From: Thalassotalea ponticola
GTDB lineage: Bacteria > Pseudomonadota > Gammaproteobacteria > Enterobacterales > Alteromonadaceae
NCBI RefSeq assembly: GCF_041379045.1
Contig: NZ_CP166871.1
Location: 682,001 to 746,000, forward strand
DNA: 64,000 bases
Reading direction: 5' to 3'
In this document: piece after piece, positions 22,935-32,586 of the stretch
How positions within the stretch are numbered: the stretch's first letter is position 1
How the letters are laid out: every line of letters starts with the position of its first letter
Program-made: the position numbers and the translations under genes
Notes under the pieces: model-generated
Told to the model about the DNA's origin: nothing
What the model saw: only the letters and a program-made list of their open reading frames with translations
Database searches by the model: none

Positions 22935-23870
22935 TTAACTACTGGCATTGGCGCGTTCAATGGTATTGGCAATGACAATTTGCGGTGCTTTTATATTGGC
23001 TTGTTGAAATGCGTCATTAACGCGTAAGGTAATATCGGTTTCGAGCGCCTTTTCATATTTGGTGTCGAGTACGTAGACTTTTAAGGTCAACTTATAAGCA
23101 ATGAAATTATTGGTTATCACTTGGCTAACAAGCACGGTAATAGGCTTATTCAGATAAGCGAACTTGCTTAGCGCCGCACATTCTCGAATTGTTTCCTGTG
23201 CTTTAGCGAGGTCTTGATCGATAGCAACGTGAAACTGAATTGATATCTGCATGTCAAGCTCACCGTAGTTACCTGATGAGGTCAGTTCATTGAGAAATAT
23301 GTTATTGGGTATGGTGACGACATTGTCGTCTAGTGTGGTCATTTTCACGGATCGCAGACCTATCGCAGTTATATCGCCATATTCGCCACCGAAGAGCACT
23401 CGATCGCCGACTTGAAACGGGCGATCGAACATAATAATAATTCCGGCTACAACAGAGGCAGCTAAATCTTTCATTGCAAAGCCGACAGCGACGGCTAACG
23501 TACCACCTAATATAGCCAGTAGCTCTTTACTAAACTCAAAGCTCAGCATGACTGCTGTGGTTATGGCGACGAAATAAATGAGAAATTGAAAAAACACGAG
23601 TGCCTTTTGGAGCAGTAGTCGTTTCTCTGCAAAAACTTCACTTAGATCGTTAACAATCGATTTAACAACCTTTAATACCAACCACACTAAAACAAACAGA
23701 ACTAATGATAACAACAACCCCGCTGGTTTAATGACCTCTGCGAGTGTGGTGATCATCTGTAATTCTTTTGCCGTGTCTTGCTCGGCATAACTGGGCATGG
23801 CGAACAACGCTATGAAAACCAGCAGTGCTTGACCAAAGAAAGTTAATAGCTGATATTTTCGACGAATCAT
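22935..23870 (-). CDS. MscS-family mechanosensitive ion channel with signal peptide
   Basis: A 311-residue MscS-type channel. The N-terminus looks like a signal peptide ending at MPSYAEQ (about residue 29). Three membrane helices follow (about 50-70, 88-110 and 115-145). The pore helix TM3 has the Gly/Ala-rich pattern LLAILGGTLAVAVGFAMKDLAASVVAGI. The beta domain has the signature FDRPFQVGDRV, with VTIPNNIFLNE behind it. The ATG follows TAGGAG that overlaps the stop of the NTPase gene upstream, nine bases away, so the two are cotranslated. The usual role is release of solutes on hypo-osmotic shock. Its link to an NTPase is unusual. Confidence 0.9.
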   Translation of the reverse strand: MIRRKYQLLTFFGQALLVFIALFAMPSYAEQDTAKELQMITTLAEVIKPAGLLLSLVLFVLVWLVLKVVKSIVNDLSEVFAEKRLLLQKALVFFQFLIYFVAITTAVMLSFEFSKELLAILGGTLAVAVGFAMKDLAASVVAGIIIMFDRPFQVGDRVLFGGEYGDITAIGLRSVKMTTLDDNVVTIPNNIFLNELTSSGNYGELDMQISIQFHVAIDQDLAKAQETIRECAALSKFAYLNKPITVLVSQVITNNFIAYKLTLKVYVLDTKYEKALETDITLRVNDAFQQANIKAPQIVIANTIERANASS

Positions 23871-23879
23871 GGCGAGCTC

Positions 23880-26531
23880 CTAACGAGGTAATAGATTTTG
23901 ACGGGCAAGGTATTTTGATACAGTGCGAAACCACAGCCAACTTATTTGATAACGCCCTTCGACCCGCTCGAGTATCCCTTGTGCAAGAGTGGCCGTTAGA
24001 GCACTATTAACGACCAAACCATGTAGTCGTAGATTGTTAACAATGTCATTGGTTTTACAACGACCGAATTGACAAATACTGCGTAGAACCAATAAAGCGT
24101 TAATATCGAGCCCCTCGAGTACTTTACTTTCAGGGTATATGGGTAAGCGAGCGATGTATTTGTCGTTGTCGTTGCATATCGATTTTGCCAGTGTACGACA
24201 CGCGATGGCGGGGTTGCCCTCTGCATAACCCCAAATGATGCGGTATATGCCAAACTTATTGCGCTTATCTATGGCTTCATCTTCAATATCAACTAATTGT
24301 CTCGGGATCACTAACGAGTTGTAATCAACGTCAATGTTGAGTTGTTGGCAGCGCAGATCGAGTAATTCAGTGATTTGCTCTTCGCTCCATGCGCGCAGGG
24401 CAATGGTTTTGGAATAGAATCCGGTGGCGATACCGAGTGCATTTAGTAATGCCCAACTGCTACTGTCAAAGGTCAGTACCCATAAGCAAAGACCTTTGAG
24501 TTCATTGATCCAACCGTACAAACGCCGTATATCTCGTTGGCCACTTATTTCTGGTGTGAGCAGCCGGTGACAATTATCCAATAAAATTAAATCGATTTGC
24601 TGTTCTTGCAAAGCGGTTATGATGTCCGCCGTTTTGATTTGCTCTCCAGTTAAACCCAGTTGGTTTTGTACCTGTAAAATTATGTCGTTAAAGTCTTCGC
24701 TGCAGTTGATCTGCAGTGAGTTAGGATATTGCTTGGCGAGGGCTTTTAAAAAGTAACTCTTACCGATACCGCGTTCACCTGTAATCGCTATATGAGAGCG
24801 CTCATGCTGCGCTAACATTGCCAACACATTATCCAGCGGTGCTTTAATCACGGATTCGACAAAGCCTTGTTCACTGTCGATAAAGGTCTCGTATTGTTGT
24901 TCCGTTAAAGGGGATAGCAAGTGACTTTGCTCTTGTAATTGAGCGTTATCGGCAACAAGTTTCTTGTGATAAATTTCTGCGGTAATTCTACGTCCAGATT
25001 CAACCTTTGACACGAGTGCTAAAAAGCCGCGTGAGATGGCGTAATAGACAACCAGTATTAAGGCAATGTTAGCCGATATAAATCCGCGAAGACCTGTGCG
25101 TTGACTAATCAGGCTAAGGACTGATTCGCTAGCATCGCTTTCTTGATCCATATAGGTAAAGCAATCGTCACGCCACTGCTTGATGAAAAATATGTATACC
25201 GGAATCAGTAAAAGTAAGAAGGCTATTTTTAACCAGCTAATAATGGTTCCATGAGGAATAAACAACGCCGTCAGAGCAATGCTGAGTTTGTAGCATCCAA
25301 ACCACCAAACGGCGAGATTTAACGATAGTGATTGACCGTCGCTCATATTGCGCAGTAAATTTTGCTTGCCTCGTTCAATCAGTGTTTTCAGTAATCGAAA
25401 TACAAAAACAATGATAAACAGCCAAAAAATTAGCGTAGCAAAAAAGTCGTTAACAACGGGTAACTGCAGAATATCTAAGTTCGACAAAATAAAGCTGAAT
25501 AGTAAAAACCACTCCAAAGGGGCTCTGATTTGGTCGAAGTACCATATTGCCCGGGCGACTTTTATACGTTTGCTGGTTCTTGGGCGTACCTCTAAAATTT
25601 TCTTACGCCACAGCGGGAGACCTGTTTTTGCAAAAGCACGCCAGCGATAAAACAGGTAAATAGCTAACACGATGAGCAGCAAATTTATCGACAGGTCTAT
25701 GGGCGCCGCTATAAACCGCTGCGGTAATTCTAGTACTCGTTGTACGCTACTTTTTACAATTACTACCAGTTGTGTCGTTAAGTATCGAGCTTCTAATTTC
25801 GCTTCTTTAATCGCGATCGGTTTGGTCGATGTCAGTAGTTGTTGATAACTTCGATCCACTAACGTAAATAACGATGAGCGCAATTGATAAAAACCGGCAA
25901 GTTCGACAGCAGACTGCAACACATCACTGGTATTGGGGGGATCGTTGCCTAACAGGGTTAAGTCAACTCCAGGAGCCGAGGCTTTGTCGTATAATTGCTG
26001 TGTTTTACTGATAATTATCGGCCGAATACGTTTATATAGCGCTTTGTACTCAGCCGTTTGAGGTGAAACCATCGACTCAGCCTGTTTAATACGTTCGAGC
26101 TGAGCTTGAAAATAGGGTAAATCGTTGTCCGTTGTTACTGTGTGGGGTGTGTTTGACTGAGCTGAGGCTGTTTGGGCCTGAGTTGGTTGTTGTTTTGCTA
26201 ACTCATCCTTGAGTACAGCCTTTGCCTCAGTTGCTAAGGTAGATACGTCACCTCTGACATCGTCTAATTTTACTCCGCCATCAGCTAATACGTTGTCGGT
26301 ATTGGCTTGTTGTGCAATACACGGGGAGTCGGTAGTGACGGCGTTAACCACAACACAAGCTGGCAACGCAGTATCAGCACTCTCATCGGTACTATTTGCG
26401 CTTCTCAATGATGACGCATTAACCTGTCCACCCAAACAACTGAGCAATAGGATTGAGCGACAAATTTGACTAAAAAACCTACCTGTATTGATGTCTATAG
26501 GCCTATTGTTATTGGTATTTGTCCAGTTCAC
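23880..26531 (-). CDS. Membrane P-loop NTPase of unknown function, paired with MscS
   Basis: An 883-residue protein I do not recognise. It shows a hydrophobic N-terminal segment (about 20-40, probable signal or anchor) and a presumably periplasmic region to about 275 with Thr/Ala/Gln-rich low-complexity and helical parts. About six hydrophobic helices lie between 280 and 545. A cytosol-type NTPase domain follows, with Walker A GERGIGKS at 585-592 and Walker B LILLD ending at D652. A helical, possibly winged-helix C-terminus completes it. The domain recalls ExeA/STAND-like AAA ATPases. The start is GTG with a poor ribosome-binding site, so the true start is uncertain. The helix count gives no consistent topology. 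Confidence 0.75.
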   Translation of the reverse strand: MNWTNTNNNRPIDINTGRFFSQICRSILLLSCLGGQVNASSLRSANSTDESADTALPACVVVNAVTTDSPCIAQQANTDNVLADGGVKLDDVRGDVSTLATEAKAVLKDELAKQQPTQAQTASAQSNTPHTVTTDNDLPYFQAQLERIKQAESMVSPQTAEYKALYKRIRPIIISKTQQLYDKASAPGVDLTLLGNDPPNTSDVLQSAVELAGFYQLRSSLFTLVDRSYQQLLTSTKPIAIKEAKLEARYLTTQLVVIVKSSVQRVLELPQRFIAAPIDLSINLLLIVLAIYLFYRWRAFAKTGLPLWRKKILEVRPRTSKRIKVARAIWYFDQIRAPLEWFLLFSFILSNLDILQLPVVNDFFATLIFWLFIIVFVFRLLKTLIERGKQNLLRNMSDGQSLSLNLAVWWFGCYKLSIALTALFIPHGTIISWLKIAFLLLLIPVYIFFIKQWRDDCFTYMDQESDASESVLSLISQRTGLRGFISANIALILVVYYAISRGFLALVSKVESGRRITAEIYHKKLVADNAQLQEQSHLLSPLTEQQYETFIDSEQGFVESVIKAPLDNVLAMLAQHERSHIAITGERGIGKSYFLKALAKQYPNSLQINCSEDFNDIILQVQNQLGLTGEQIKTADIITALQEQQIDLILLDNCHRLLTPEISGQRDIRRLYGWINELKGLCLWVLTFDSSSWALLNALGIATGFYSKTIALRAWSEEQITELLDLRCQQLNIDVDYNSLVIPRQLVDIEDEAIDKRNKFGIYRIIWGYAEGNPAIACRTLAKSICNDNDKYIARLPIYPESKVLEGLDINALLVLRSICQFGRCKTNDIVNNLRLHGLVVNSALTATLAQGILERVEGRYQISWLWFRTVSKYLARQNLLPR

Positions 26532-26789
26532 TGGCGGTTAAATGGCAATGCAAAAAGGGTATCTTTGATTATGGTTGAGAATATTTTTTTTGCATAAAAA
26601 TCAACGCTATCTACTGCTTGTTTAGGGCGATTTAGCAGTGGCGAAAAGCGGCTGTTTGGACTCGTTGGCAAGCTATAAAAGCGTTAATGAGCGAGGAGGG
26701 AAGGCAACAGTCAAGAAAACCGAAAGACGCAAATGAATGTAATATTATTTACGCCTTATCGGTTGTATCAGATTAACCGTTAGCGGGTG

Positions 26790-27776
26790 TTAGTCGTTGT
26801 TGGTTTGTGTATTGTAGTAGCTCAAGCATTTCTCTACTTCGTTTTTCGCACCGAGTATTACTTCAACGCGTTGATGAATACTGGTCGGTTGAATGTCCAT
26901 GATGCGTCCACTACTGGTAACACTTAATCCACCGGCTTGTTCAACCAGAAAGCTCATTGGATTAGCTTCGTACATTAAGCGTAACTTATTCGGTTTGTTT
27001 GGATTTTTGGTATCCGCAGGATACGTAAAGATACCGCCACGCACCAATACGCGATGAACGTCACCAACCATGGCTGCAATCCAACGCATGTTAAAGTTGC
27101 GACCACGAGGACCCGAACTACCCGCCACTAAATCGTTAATGTAGTTTTGCATTGGCTGATGCCAAAACCGTTGATTTGACATGTTAATGGCAAACTCTGA
27201 TGTCTCGGGCTCTATTTGAACATTGCGTTCGGTGAGCATAAAACTGCCATGAGTGCGATCAAGGGTGTAAAAGTGGGTACCGTTTCCCGTCGTCATTGCG
27301 AGCATGGTTGACGGTCCATACAGGACATAGCCTGCGCAGACTTGCGCACTGCCGGGTTGCATAAATATATCGGGATCGTTTGGATCGGCATCATCACTCA
27401 CTTCCATGATTGAAAAAATAGTACCGATGAGCGAGTTGATATCGATATTCGAGCTACCGTCCAATGGATCAAAAGAGACGATGTACTTTCCTTTGGGGTT
27501 TCCTGGTACCGAACTGTCTTCTTCTTCCGAAGATATTGCTCGAACAAAGCCCGACTCTAGGGTAATGTCTTTAAATAGTTGGTTGGCGACGACATCAAGG
27601 CGTTTTTGAATTTCACCTTGAATGTTTTCATCGAGCGTAGAACCTAAAACACCACCAAGTTGTCCTTGGCCGACACGAAATGATATTTCTTTACACGCCG
27701 CAAGAATGGTTTTTATCAGTGAAATCAAGTCTAAGGGGACGCCATCTTGGCGCAGTGCAGGGGCGAGTCGTTGCAT
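26790..27776 (-). CDS. fbp: Fructose-1,6-bisphosphatase class 1
   Basis: It hydrolyses fructose-1,6-bisphosphate to fructose-6-phosphate in gluconeogenesis. The length of 328 residues is normal. The metal site [10 protein letters not shown] lies near residue 107, and the upstream EEED acidic patch supplies the other metal ligands. The substrate-binding segment [25 protein letters not shown] and the [17 protein letters not shown] motif are intact. It diverges from the metalloprotease-mpl-ubiX unit; fbp next to mpl is also the E. coli order. The last 25 residues are polar and poorly conserved. Confidence 0.97.
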   Translation of the reverse strand: MQRLAPALRQDGVPLDLISLIKTILAACKEISFRVGQGQLGGVLGSTLDENIQGEIQKRLDVVANQLFKDITLESGFVRAISSEEEDSSVPGNPKGKYIVSFDPLDGSSNIDINSLIGTIFSIMEVSDDADPNDPDIFMQPGSAQVCAGYVLYGPSTMLAMTTGNGTHFYTLDRTHGSFMLTERNVQIEPETSEFAINMSNQRFWHQPMQNYINDLVAGSSGPRGRNFNMRWIAAMVGDVHRVLVRGGIFTYPADTKNPNKPNKLRLMYEANPMSFLVEQAGGLSVTSSGRIMDIQPTSIHQRVEVILGAKNEVEKCLSYYNTQTNND

Positions 27777-27978
27777 AGTTAACCTAATTAATATTCTTTT
27801 GTGTTGTAATGTTGGGTGAAAGTTATCAGCTTGGATAACAATGCCTAGATTGTACTAAAGCTGATGCAATATAGCTAAATAAAACTGTGATTTTGTGGTT
27901 AATTTAATACCCGCTATCGCCAATGAATATCTGTTTACGGTATATTGTTGCCATAAAAATTATAAACAGGGAAATCTT

Positions 27979-30405
27979 ATGGCTTGTACAAACAATTTGC
28001 GCGTTGGTATTTTGTTGCTTACGCTGTTGTTACCGTTTCAGCTTTTTGCATCATTTGCCGATAACAAGTCGTTTGTTGATGGCTTTATGCCATTGTACAT
28101 CGATCAAACCGATGGCAAAGTCTACGTACAAATTAATGACTTTAACAGTCCGTTTTTATTTCAAAGTAGTTTGCCACACGGCGTAGGCTCGAATGATATT
28201 GGCTTAGATCGAGGCCAGTTGGGAACAACTCGTTTGGTTCAGTTTGAGCGAGTCGGAAATAAAGTGTTTTTAAGACAACTAAATACCGACTATCGAGCCG
28301 ACAGTGCTAACCCATTGGAACGTCAAGCGGTCGAAGAGGCATTTGCATCATCAATTATTTGGGGGTTTAGTTTAGTCGATACCGGTGAAACCGGCAGCGA
28401 GACGCGCTATGTAATCGATTACACTGATTTTTTACTCTCTGATATCCACAACCTCGGCGCAACACTGCGAGCAACAGAACAAGGAAACTTTAAAATTGAT
28501 ACCAGTCGTAGTGGCTTGTATCAACCGCGAACCAAAGCTTTTGTTGACAATACCGAGCTTGAAGCGACCATCACGTTTGTTGGTACGGGCACAGGTAAAC
28601 ACCTTAAATCAGTAACGCCCGATGCCAACGCGATCAGTGTCCACATGCATCACTCGCTTATTCGCTTGCCTGATGATCAATATCAAGTACGCGAATTTCA
28701 CCCGTTTTCAGGCATGTGGTCGTTGGCTTACGCTGACTATGCCAGCGCCATTGATGAGCCATTGGTAAAGCGCATTATTCCGCGCCATCGCTTGGCAAAA
28801 AAGGATCCCGAGGCGAAAGTAAGCGAAGCGGTAGAGCCGATTGTCTATTACCTCGATCCTGGAGTTCCAGAGCCCATTCGTTCGGCACTTATTGATGGCG
28901 CGCTGTGGTGGAATCAGGCCTTTGAGCAAATAGGTTATAAAAATGCGTTTCAAGTGAAGATGCTACCTGCCGATGCGGATCCTATGGACGTGCGTTACAA
29001 CGTCATTCAATGGGTTCACCGCGCCACTCGAGGATGGTCTTACGGTGCCTCTGTAGTGGACCCGAGAACCGGTGAAATTATTAAAGGGCATGTCACACTG
29101 GGCTCTCTTCGCGTTCGTCAAGATTATTTAATTGCATTGGGCTTAACATCGCCTTTCAGTGAATCAGGTGCCGACACAAGCGCCCAACAGCAAATGGCGC
29201 TAGCGCGTATTCGCCAATTATCAGCCCATGAAGTGGGGCACACGTTAGGCATTGCCCATAACTTCTCTGCCAGTGTGAACAATCGCGCATCGGTTATGGA
29301 TTACCCGCACCCGCTGGTTAAAATTGATCGCTTGGGTAATATTGACCTGAGCGACGCATACGATGACCAAATAGGTATTTGGGATAAGCATGTTATTCAC
29401 TATGCGTATGGCGACAACAATGATCGCGCTAGTTTACTGAGTATTGTTGCACAAGCTAAAGCGCGGGGACTTAAATACACCTCAGATCCTGACGCAAGGC
29501 CGCAAAGTGGCGCCGACGCGCACGGACATTTGTGGGACAATGGCGAAGATCCTGTCGTCGAATTACAGCGAGTTACTCAAATTCGCGACAACGCACTGGC
29601 CAAATTGGGTGTTAACAGCATTGCTATGGGGACTCCATACTCTGAGTTAGAAAACGTGTTAGTACCTATTTATAATTTTCACCGTTATCAAGTGGAAGCG
29701 ACAGTCAAGTTGATCGCCGGTCTTGAGTACAGCTATGCAATAAAGGGAGAAGATCAGGTTCCGTTTCAGCGCATTGCAGGCGCAAAACAGAGCCGGGCTA
29801 TTGACGCACTTTTGGCTACTCTCAGTGCTTCATTTTTAACTATGCCAGAGCACATTGTCGACTTAATACCACCTAAAGCCTATGGTTACTCGCGCGATAG
29901 AGAGAGCTTTGTCAGCAATACTGGGATCGCGTTTGATCCGGTGTCGGCGGCTGAAGCCAGCGCTAAACACACGCTTGCGTTATTGTTAAACCGAGTAAGA
30001 CTGAGTCGTTTATATCAACAAAACTTAATGGACTCCTCGGTGCCTTCGTTAGGCGAGCTTTTTCAACGGCTATTTGAGGCTACTATTGAACAGTCGGTGG
30101 GCTCAGGTTTATCTATTGCCGTGCAACAACGGGTTAATCAGCAAGTTATCGATACGCTGATTGCTCTGTATCACGACAATCGCTTGGTAACCGAAGTAAG
30201 AAGTGCCACGTATCTGGCCTTACTCGATGTACAAAGCTGGTTAAAACAACAACTTAAAACAACGCAACGCAGTCATCCTTTGTATGGGCAATATGCGTTA
30301 ATGCGAAAGCAAATCAACTTCAGCTTACAGTTGGGTAATGCGGTGATCACGCATCAAAGCGCGGATTTACCACCAGGCTCACCAATAGGTATGACAGGGA
30401 AATAA
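27979..30405 (+). CDS. Secreted zinc-dependent metalloprotease (DUF5117-like)
   Basis: An 808-residue exported protein. An upstream GTG frame is open from 27895, but the ATG at 27979 follows CAGGGA at the right distance and yields a clean signal peptide (LLLTLLLPFQLFASFA). The gluzincin/metzincin-type zinc motif is HEVGHTLGIAH, with H417, E418, H421 and H427. A VMDYPHP Met-turn-like segment follows about 20 residues later. The N-terminal 300 residues look like the DUF5117/5118 region and the rest like DUF4953, as in the family called zinc-dependent metalloprotease. The substrate is unknown. mpl starts two bases after its stop. Confidence 0.85.
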   Translation: MACTNNLRVGILLLTLLLPFQLFASFADNKSFVDGFMPLYIDQTDGKVYVQINDFNSPFLFQSSLPHGVGSNDIGLDRGQLGTTRLVQFERVGNKVFLRQLNTDYRADSANPLERQAVEEAFASSIIWGFSLVDTGETGSETRYVIDYTDFLLSDIHNLGATLRATEQGNFKIDTSRSGLYQPRTKAFVDNTELEATITFVGTGTGKHLKSVTPDANAISVHMHHSLIRLPDDQYQVREFHPFSGMWSLAYADYASAIDEPLVKRIIPRHRLAKKDPEAKVSEAVEPIVYYLDPGVPEPIRSALIDGALWWNQAFEQIGYKNAFQVKMLPADADPMDVRYNVIQWVHRATRGWSYGASVVDPRTGEIIKGHVTLGSLRVRQDYLIALGLTSPFSESGADTSAQQQMALARIRQLSAHEVGHTLGIAHNFSASVNNRASVMDYPHPLVKIDRLGNIDLSDAYDDQIGIWDKHVIHYAYGDNNDRASLLSIVAQAKARGLKYTSDPDARPQSGADAHGHLWDNGEDPVVELQRVTQIRDNALAKLGVNSIAMGTPYSELENVLVPIYNFHRYQVEATVKLIAGLEYSYAIKGEDQVPFQRIAGAKQSRAIDALLATLSASFLTMPEHIVDLIPPKAYGYSRDRESFVSNTGIAFDPVSAAEASAKHTLALLLNRVRLSRLYQQNLMDSSVPSLGELFQRLFEATIEQSVGSGLSIAVQQRVNQQVIDTLIALYHDNRLVTEVRSATYLALLDVQSWLKQQLKTTQRSHPLYGQYALMRKQINFSLQLGNAVITHQSADLPPGSPIGMTGK

Positions 30406-30406
30406 C

Positions 30407-31780
30407 ATGGCACAACACATTCATATTTTAGGGGTTTGTGGTACCTTTATGGGAGGCATTGCCGCCATCGCCAAACAATTGGGGTTTCGGGTATCTGGAT
30501 GTGATGCCAACGTATACCCACCGATGAGCGATCAACTACAACAACTTGGCATTGAGCTAAAACAAGGTTACCACATTGAGCACTTAGCTGATGAGCCTGA
30601 TATGGTGATTATCGGCAATGCAATGTCGCGCGGTAACCCTATGGTAGAATACGTGCTTGAGCGCAATATCGCCTATACATCGGGGCCGCAGTGGCTATTA
30701 GACAATGTATTAAAAGATCGCTGGGTACTCGCTGTATCTGGAACGCATGGTAAAACTACGACCAGCTCGATGCTGGCTTGGATTTTAGATTACGCAAAGC
30801 TCGCGCCAGGGTTTTTAATTGGCGGTGTACCGCAAAACTTTGGTCAGTCAGCAAGGCTTGGTGATAGCCCGTTTTTTGTTATCGAAGCCGACGAATACGA
30901 TACGGCGTTTTTTGATAAACGCTCGAAGTTTGTTCACTATCGACCACGCACTTTGGTGATCAACAATGTCGAGTTTGATCACGCCGATATATTCAATAAT
31001 ATTGACGATATCAAGCGCCAATTTCATCACCTTATCCGCATGGTACCCAGTAATGGTTTGATCCTCACTCCTGAAGACGATTGCGCAGTACGCCAAACTC
31101 TGGAGATGGGCTGTTGGACCAACACCGAATTTAATCACTGCGCGACAGGTTGGCAAGCGAAAAAATTAGAGCAAGATGGCAGTGATTTTGAAGTCTATTT
31201 TAACGGTATCAAGCAAGGGCGGGTGCAGTGGCAACTGATCGGTGATTTCAACATCGATAATGCAACCATGGCCATTGCTGCTGCGCGTCATGCGGGAGTG
31301 CCAACTCAGGTTGCCTGTCAGGCATTGCAGTCGTTCGTCAATACCAAGCGCCGGCAAGAGTTGTTAGCCGATATTGACGGTATTCGTGTATACGATGATT
31401 TTGCTCATCACCCTACGGCGATCAGGAAAAATTTAGACGCATTTCGGCAAAAAGTGGGAACTGAACGAATTTTAGCCGTGTTAGAACCGCGTTCAAATAC
31501 GATGAAGTCCGGTGTTCACCGAGATACGCTGGCGGCGAGTTTAGATGCCGCTGACTTAGTGTTTCTCTATCAAGATGAGCAGCTGCAATGGTCTGTTGCC
31601 GATCTCGTTAACGAATGTAAGGGAGAGGCGTATTGCCAACACTCGATTGATGATTTGGTCGACGTTGTTAGCCGTCAAGCTCGCGCTTTTGATCACATCG
31701 TGGTGATGAGTAATGGTGGCTTTGGTAGTTTTCATAGTAAACTGATTGATAAGCTCAAACTATTAAAGCAAGAGGTATAA
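30407..31780 (+). CDS. mpl: UDP-N-acetylmuramate:L-Ala-gamma-D-Glu-meso-DAP ligase
   Basis: It recycles the cell-wall tripeptide by joining it to UDP-MurNAc. The 457 residues have the Mur-ligase order: an N-terminal Rossmann domain (HILGVCGTFMGGIAAIAKQLG), an ATP P-loop GTHGKTTT at 112-119, a central domain with NNVEFDHADIF, and a C-terminal domain with DDFAHHPTAIR. The mid-region EADEYDTAFFDKRSKFVHYRP is the Mpl signature that separates it from MurC. It is packed with the upstream metalloprotease (one base between stop and ATG) and with ubiX three bases downstream. Confidence 0.96.
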   Translation: MAQHIHILGVCGTFMGGIAAIAKQLGFRVSGCDANVYPPMSDQLQQLGIELKQGYHIEHLADEPDMVIIGNAMSRGNPMVEYVLERNIAYTSGPQWLLDNVLKDRWVLAVSGTHGKTTTSSMLAWILDYAKLAPGFLIGGVPQNFGQSARLGDSPFFVIEADEYDTAFFDKRSKFVHYRPRTLVINNVEFDHADIFNNIDDIKRQFHHLIRMVPSNGLILTPEDDCAVRQTLEMGCWTNTEFNHCATGWQAKKLEQDGSDFEVYFNGIKQGRVQWQLIGDFNIDNATMAIAAARHAGVPTQVACQALQSFVNTKRRQELLADIDGIRVYDDFAHHPTAIRKNLDAFRQKVGTERILAVLEPRSNTMKSGVHRDTLAASLDAADLVFLYQDEQLQWSVADLVNECKGEAYCQHSIDDLVDVVSRQARAFDHIVVMSNGGFGSFHSKLIDKLKLLKQEV

Positions 31781-31783
31781 TAC

Positions 31784-32395
31784 GTGTCGTTTAACAGCAC
31801 TGTAACTTTAGCTATCACGGGTGCCTCAGGCAGTGCCTATGCCCTGCGGTTATTGCAATGTCTGGTTCAAGCAAACTATCAAGTGTATGTGTTGATCTCG
31901 TCGGCAGCGAGAGTGGTTTTAGATACCGAAGTCAATGTAAAGCTACCTGGTAACCCAGAAAATGCGGCAGCCGAATTATCCACTATGTTTAAGGCCAAGC
32001 AAGGGCAAATTAAGGTCTTTGGTAAAGAGCAGTGGTTTTCGCCTGTTGCCTCGGGATCGGCTGCGCCAAAGCAAATGGTGGTCTGCCCTTGTTCAACCGG
32101 CACGCTAGCGGCCATTAGCCAAGGCATGAGTGATAACTTAATTGAACGAGCTGCCGATGTGGTTATTAAGGAGCGCGGCCAACTTATTTTAGTACCAAGA
32201 GAAACGCCGTTCTCGACCATCCACCTGGCGAATATGCATAGTTTGTCGCAAATGGGGGTGACGATTATGCCTGCCGCGCCCGGGTTTTATCATCAACCGA
32301 CCTGCATTGAAGATTTAATCGATTTTATGGTGGGACGTATTCTTGACCACCTGGGTATTGAGCAAACCATTATGAGCAAGTGGGGTTATCAATAA
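31784..32395 (+). CDS. ubiX: Flavin prenyltransferase UbiX
   Basis: It makes the prenylated FMN cofactor that UbiD needs to decarboxylate the ubiquinone precursor. The protein has 203 residues. The flavodoxin-like start [14 protein letters not shown], the dodecamer motif [29 protein letters not shown] and the closing [12 protein letters not shown] block are all present. Translation begins at GTG 31784, with GAGGT seven bases upstream inside the end of mpl. It ends the metalloprotease-mpl-ubiX operon, which has its own terminator. Confidence 0.94.
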   Translation: MSFNSTVTLAITGASGSAYALRLLQCLVQANYQVYVLISSAARVVLDTEVNVKLPGNPENAAAELSTMFKAKQGQIKVFGKEQWFSPVASGSAAPKQMVVCPCSTGTLAAISQGMSDNLIERAADVVIKERGQLILVPRETPFSTIHLANMHSLSQMGVTIMPAAPGFYHQPTCIEDLIDFMVGRILDHLGIEQTIMSKWGYQ

Positions 32396-32412
32396 CCACT
32401 GCGCGCACCAGA

Positions 32413-32440
32413 AAACCGGCAATAAGCCGGTTTTTTGTTT
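32413..32440 (+). terminator. Rho-independent terminator after ubiX
   Basis: A perfect stem AACCGGC/GCCGGTT with an AATAA loop is followed by TTTTGTTTTTT, 18 bp after the stop. Confidence 0.92.
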
Positions 32441-32586
32441 TTTATCGCAAAATTAGTTGCGTTGAGCGTAAACCAGGCTGACCTAGCAACTTTTCACCTT
32501 TACTCTCTGCCGGCAATGTGGTGTAGTTCACTACAATTTTTCACAGCCAAGCAGTAGTTGCTTGGAGTTTTTATAAGGTTTATTAC

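Noticed and set aside
22935..26531. NTPase-MscS pair as part of a defence island
   Set aside because: The flanking genes are housekeeping (rrn, fbp) with no other defence, phage or mobility genes, so this stays a speculation.
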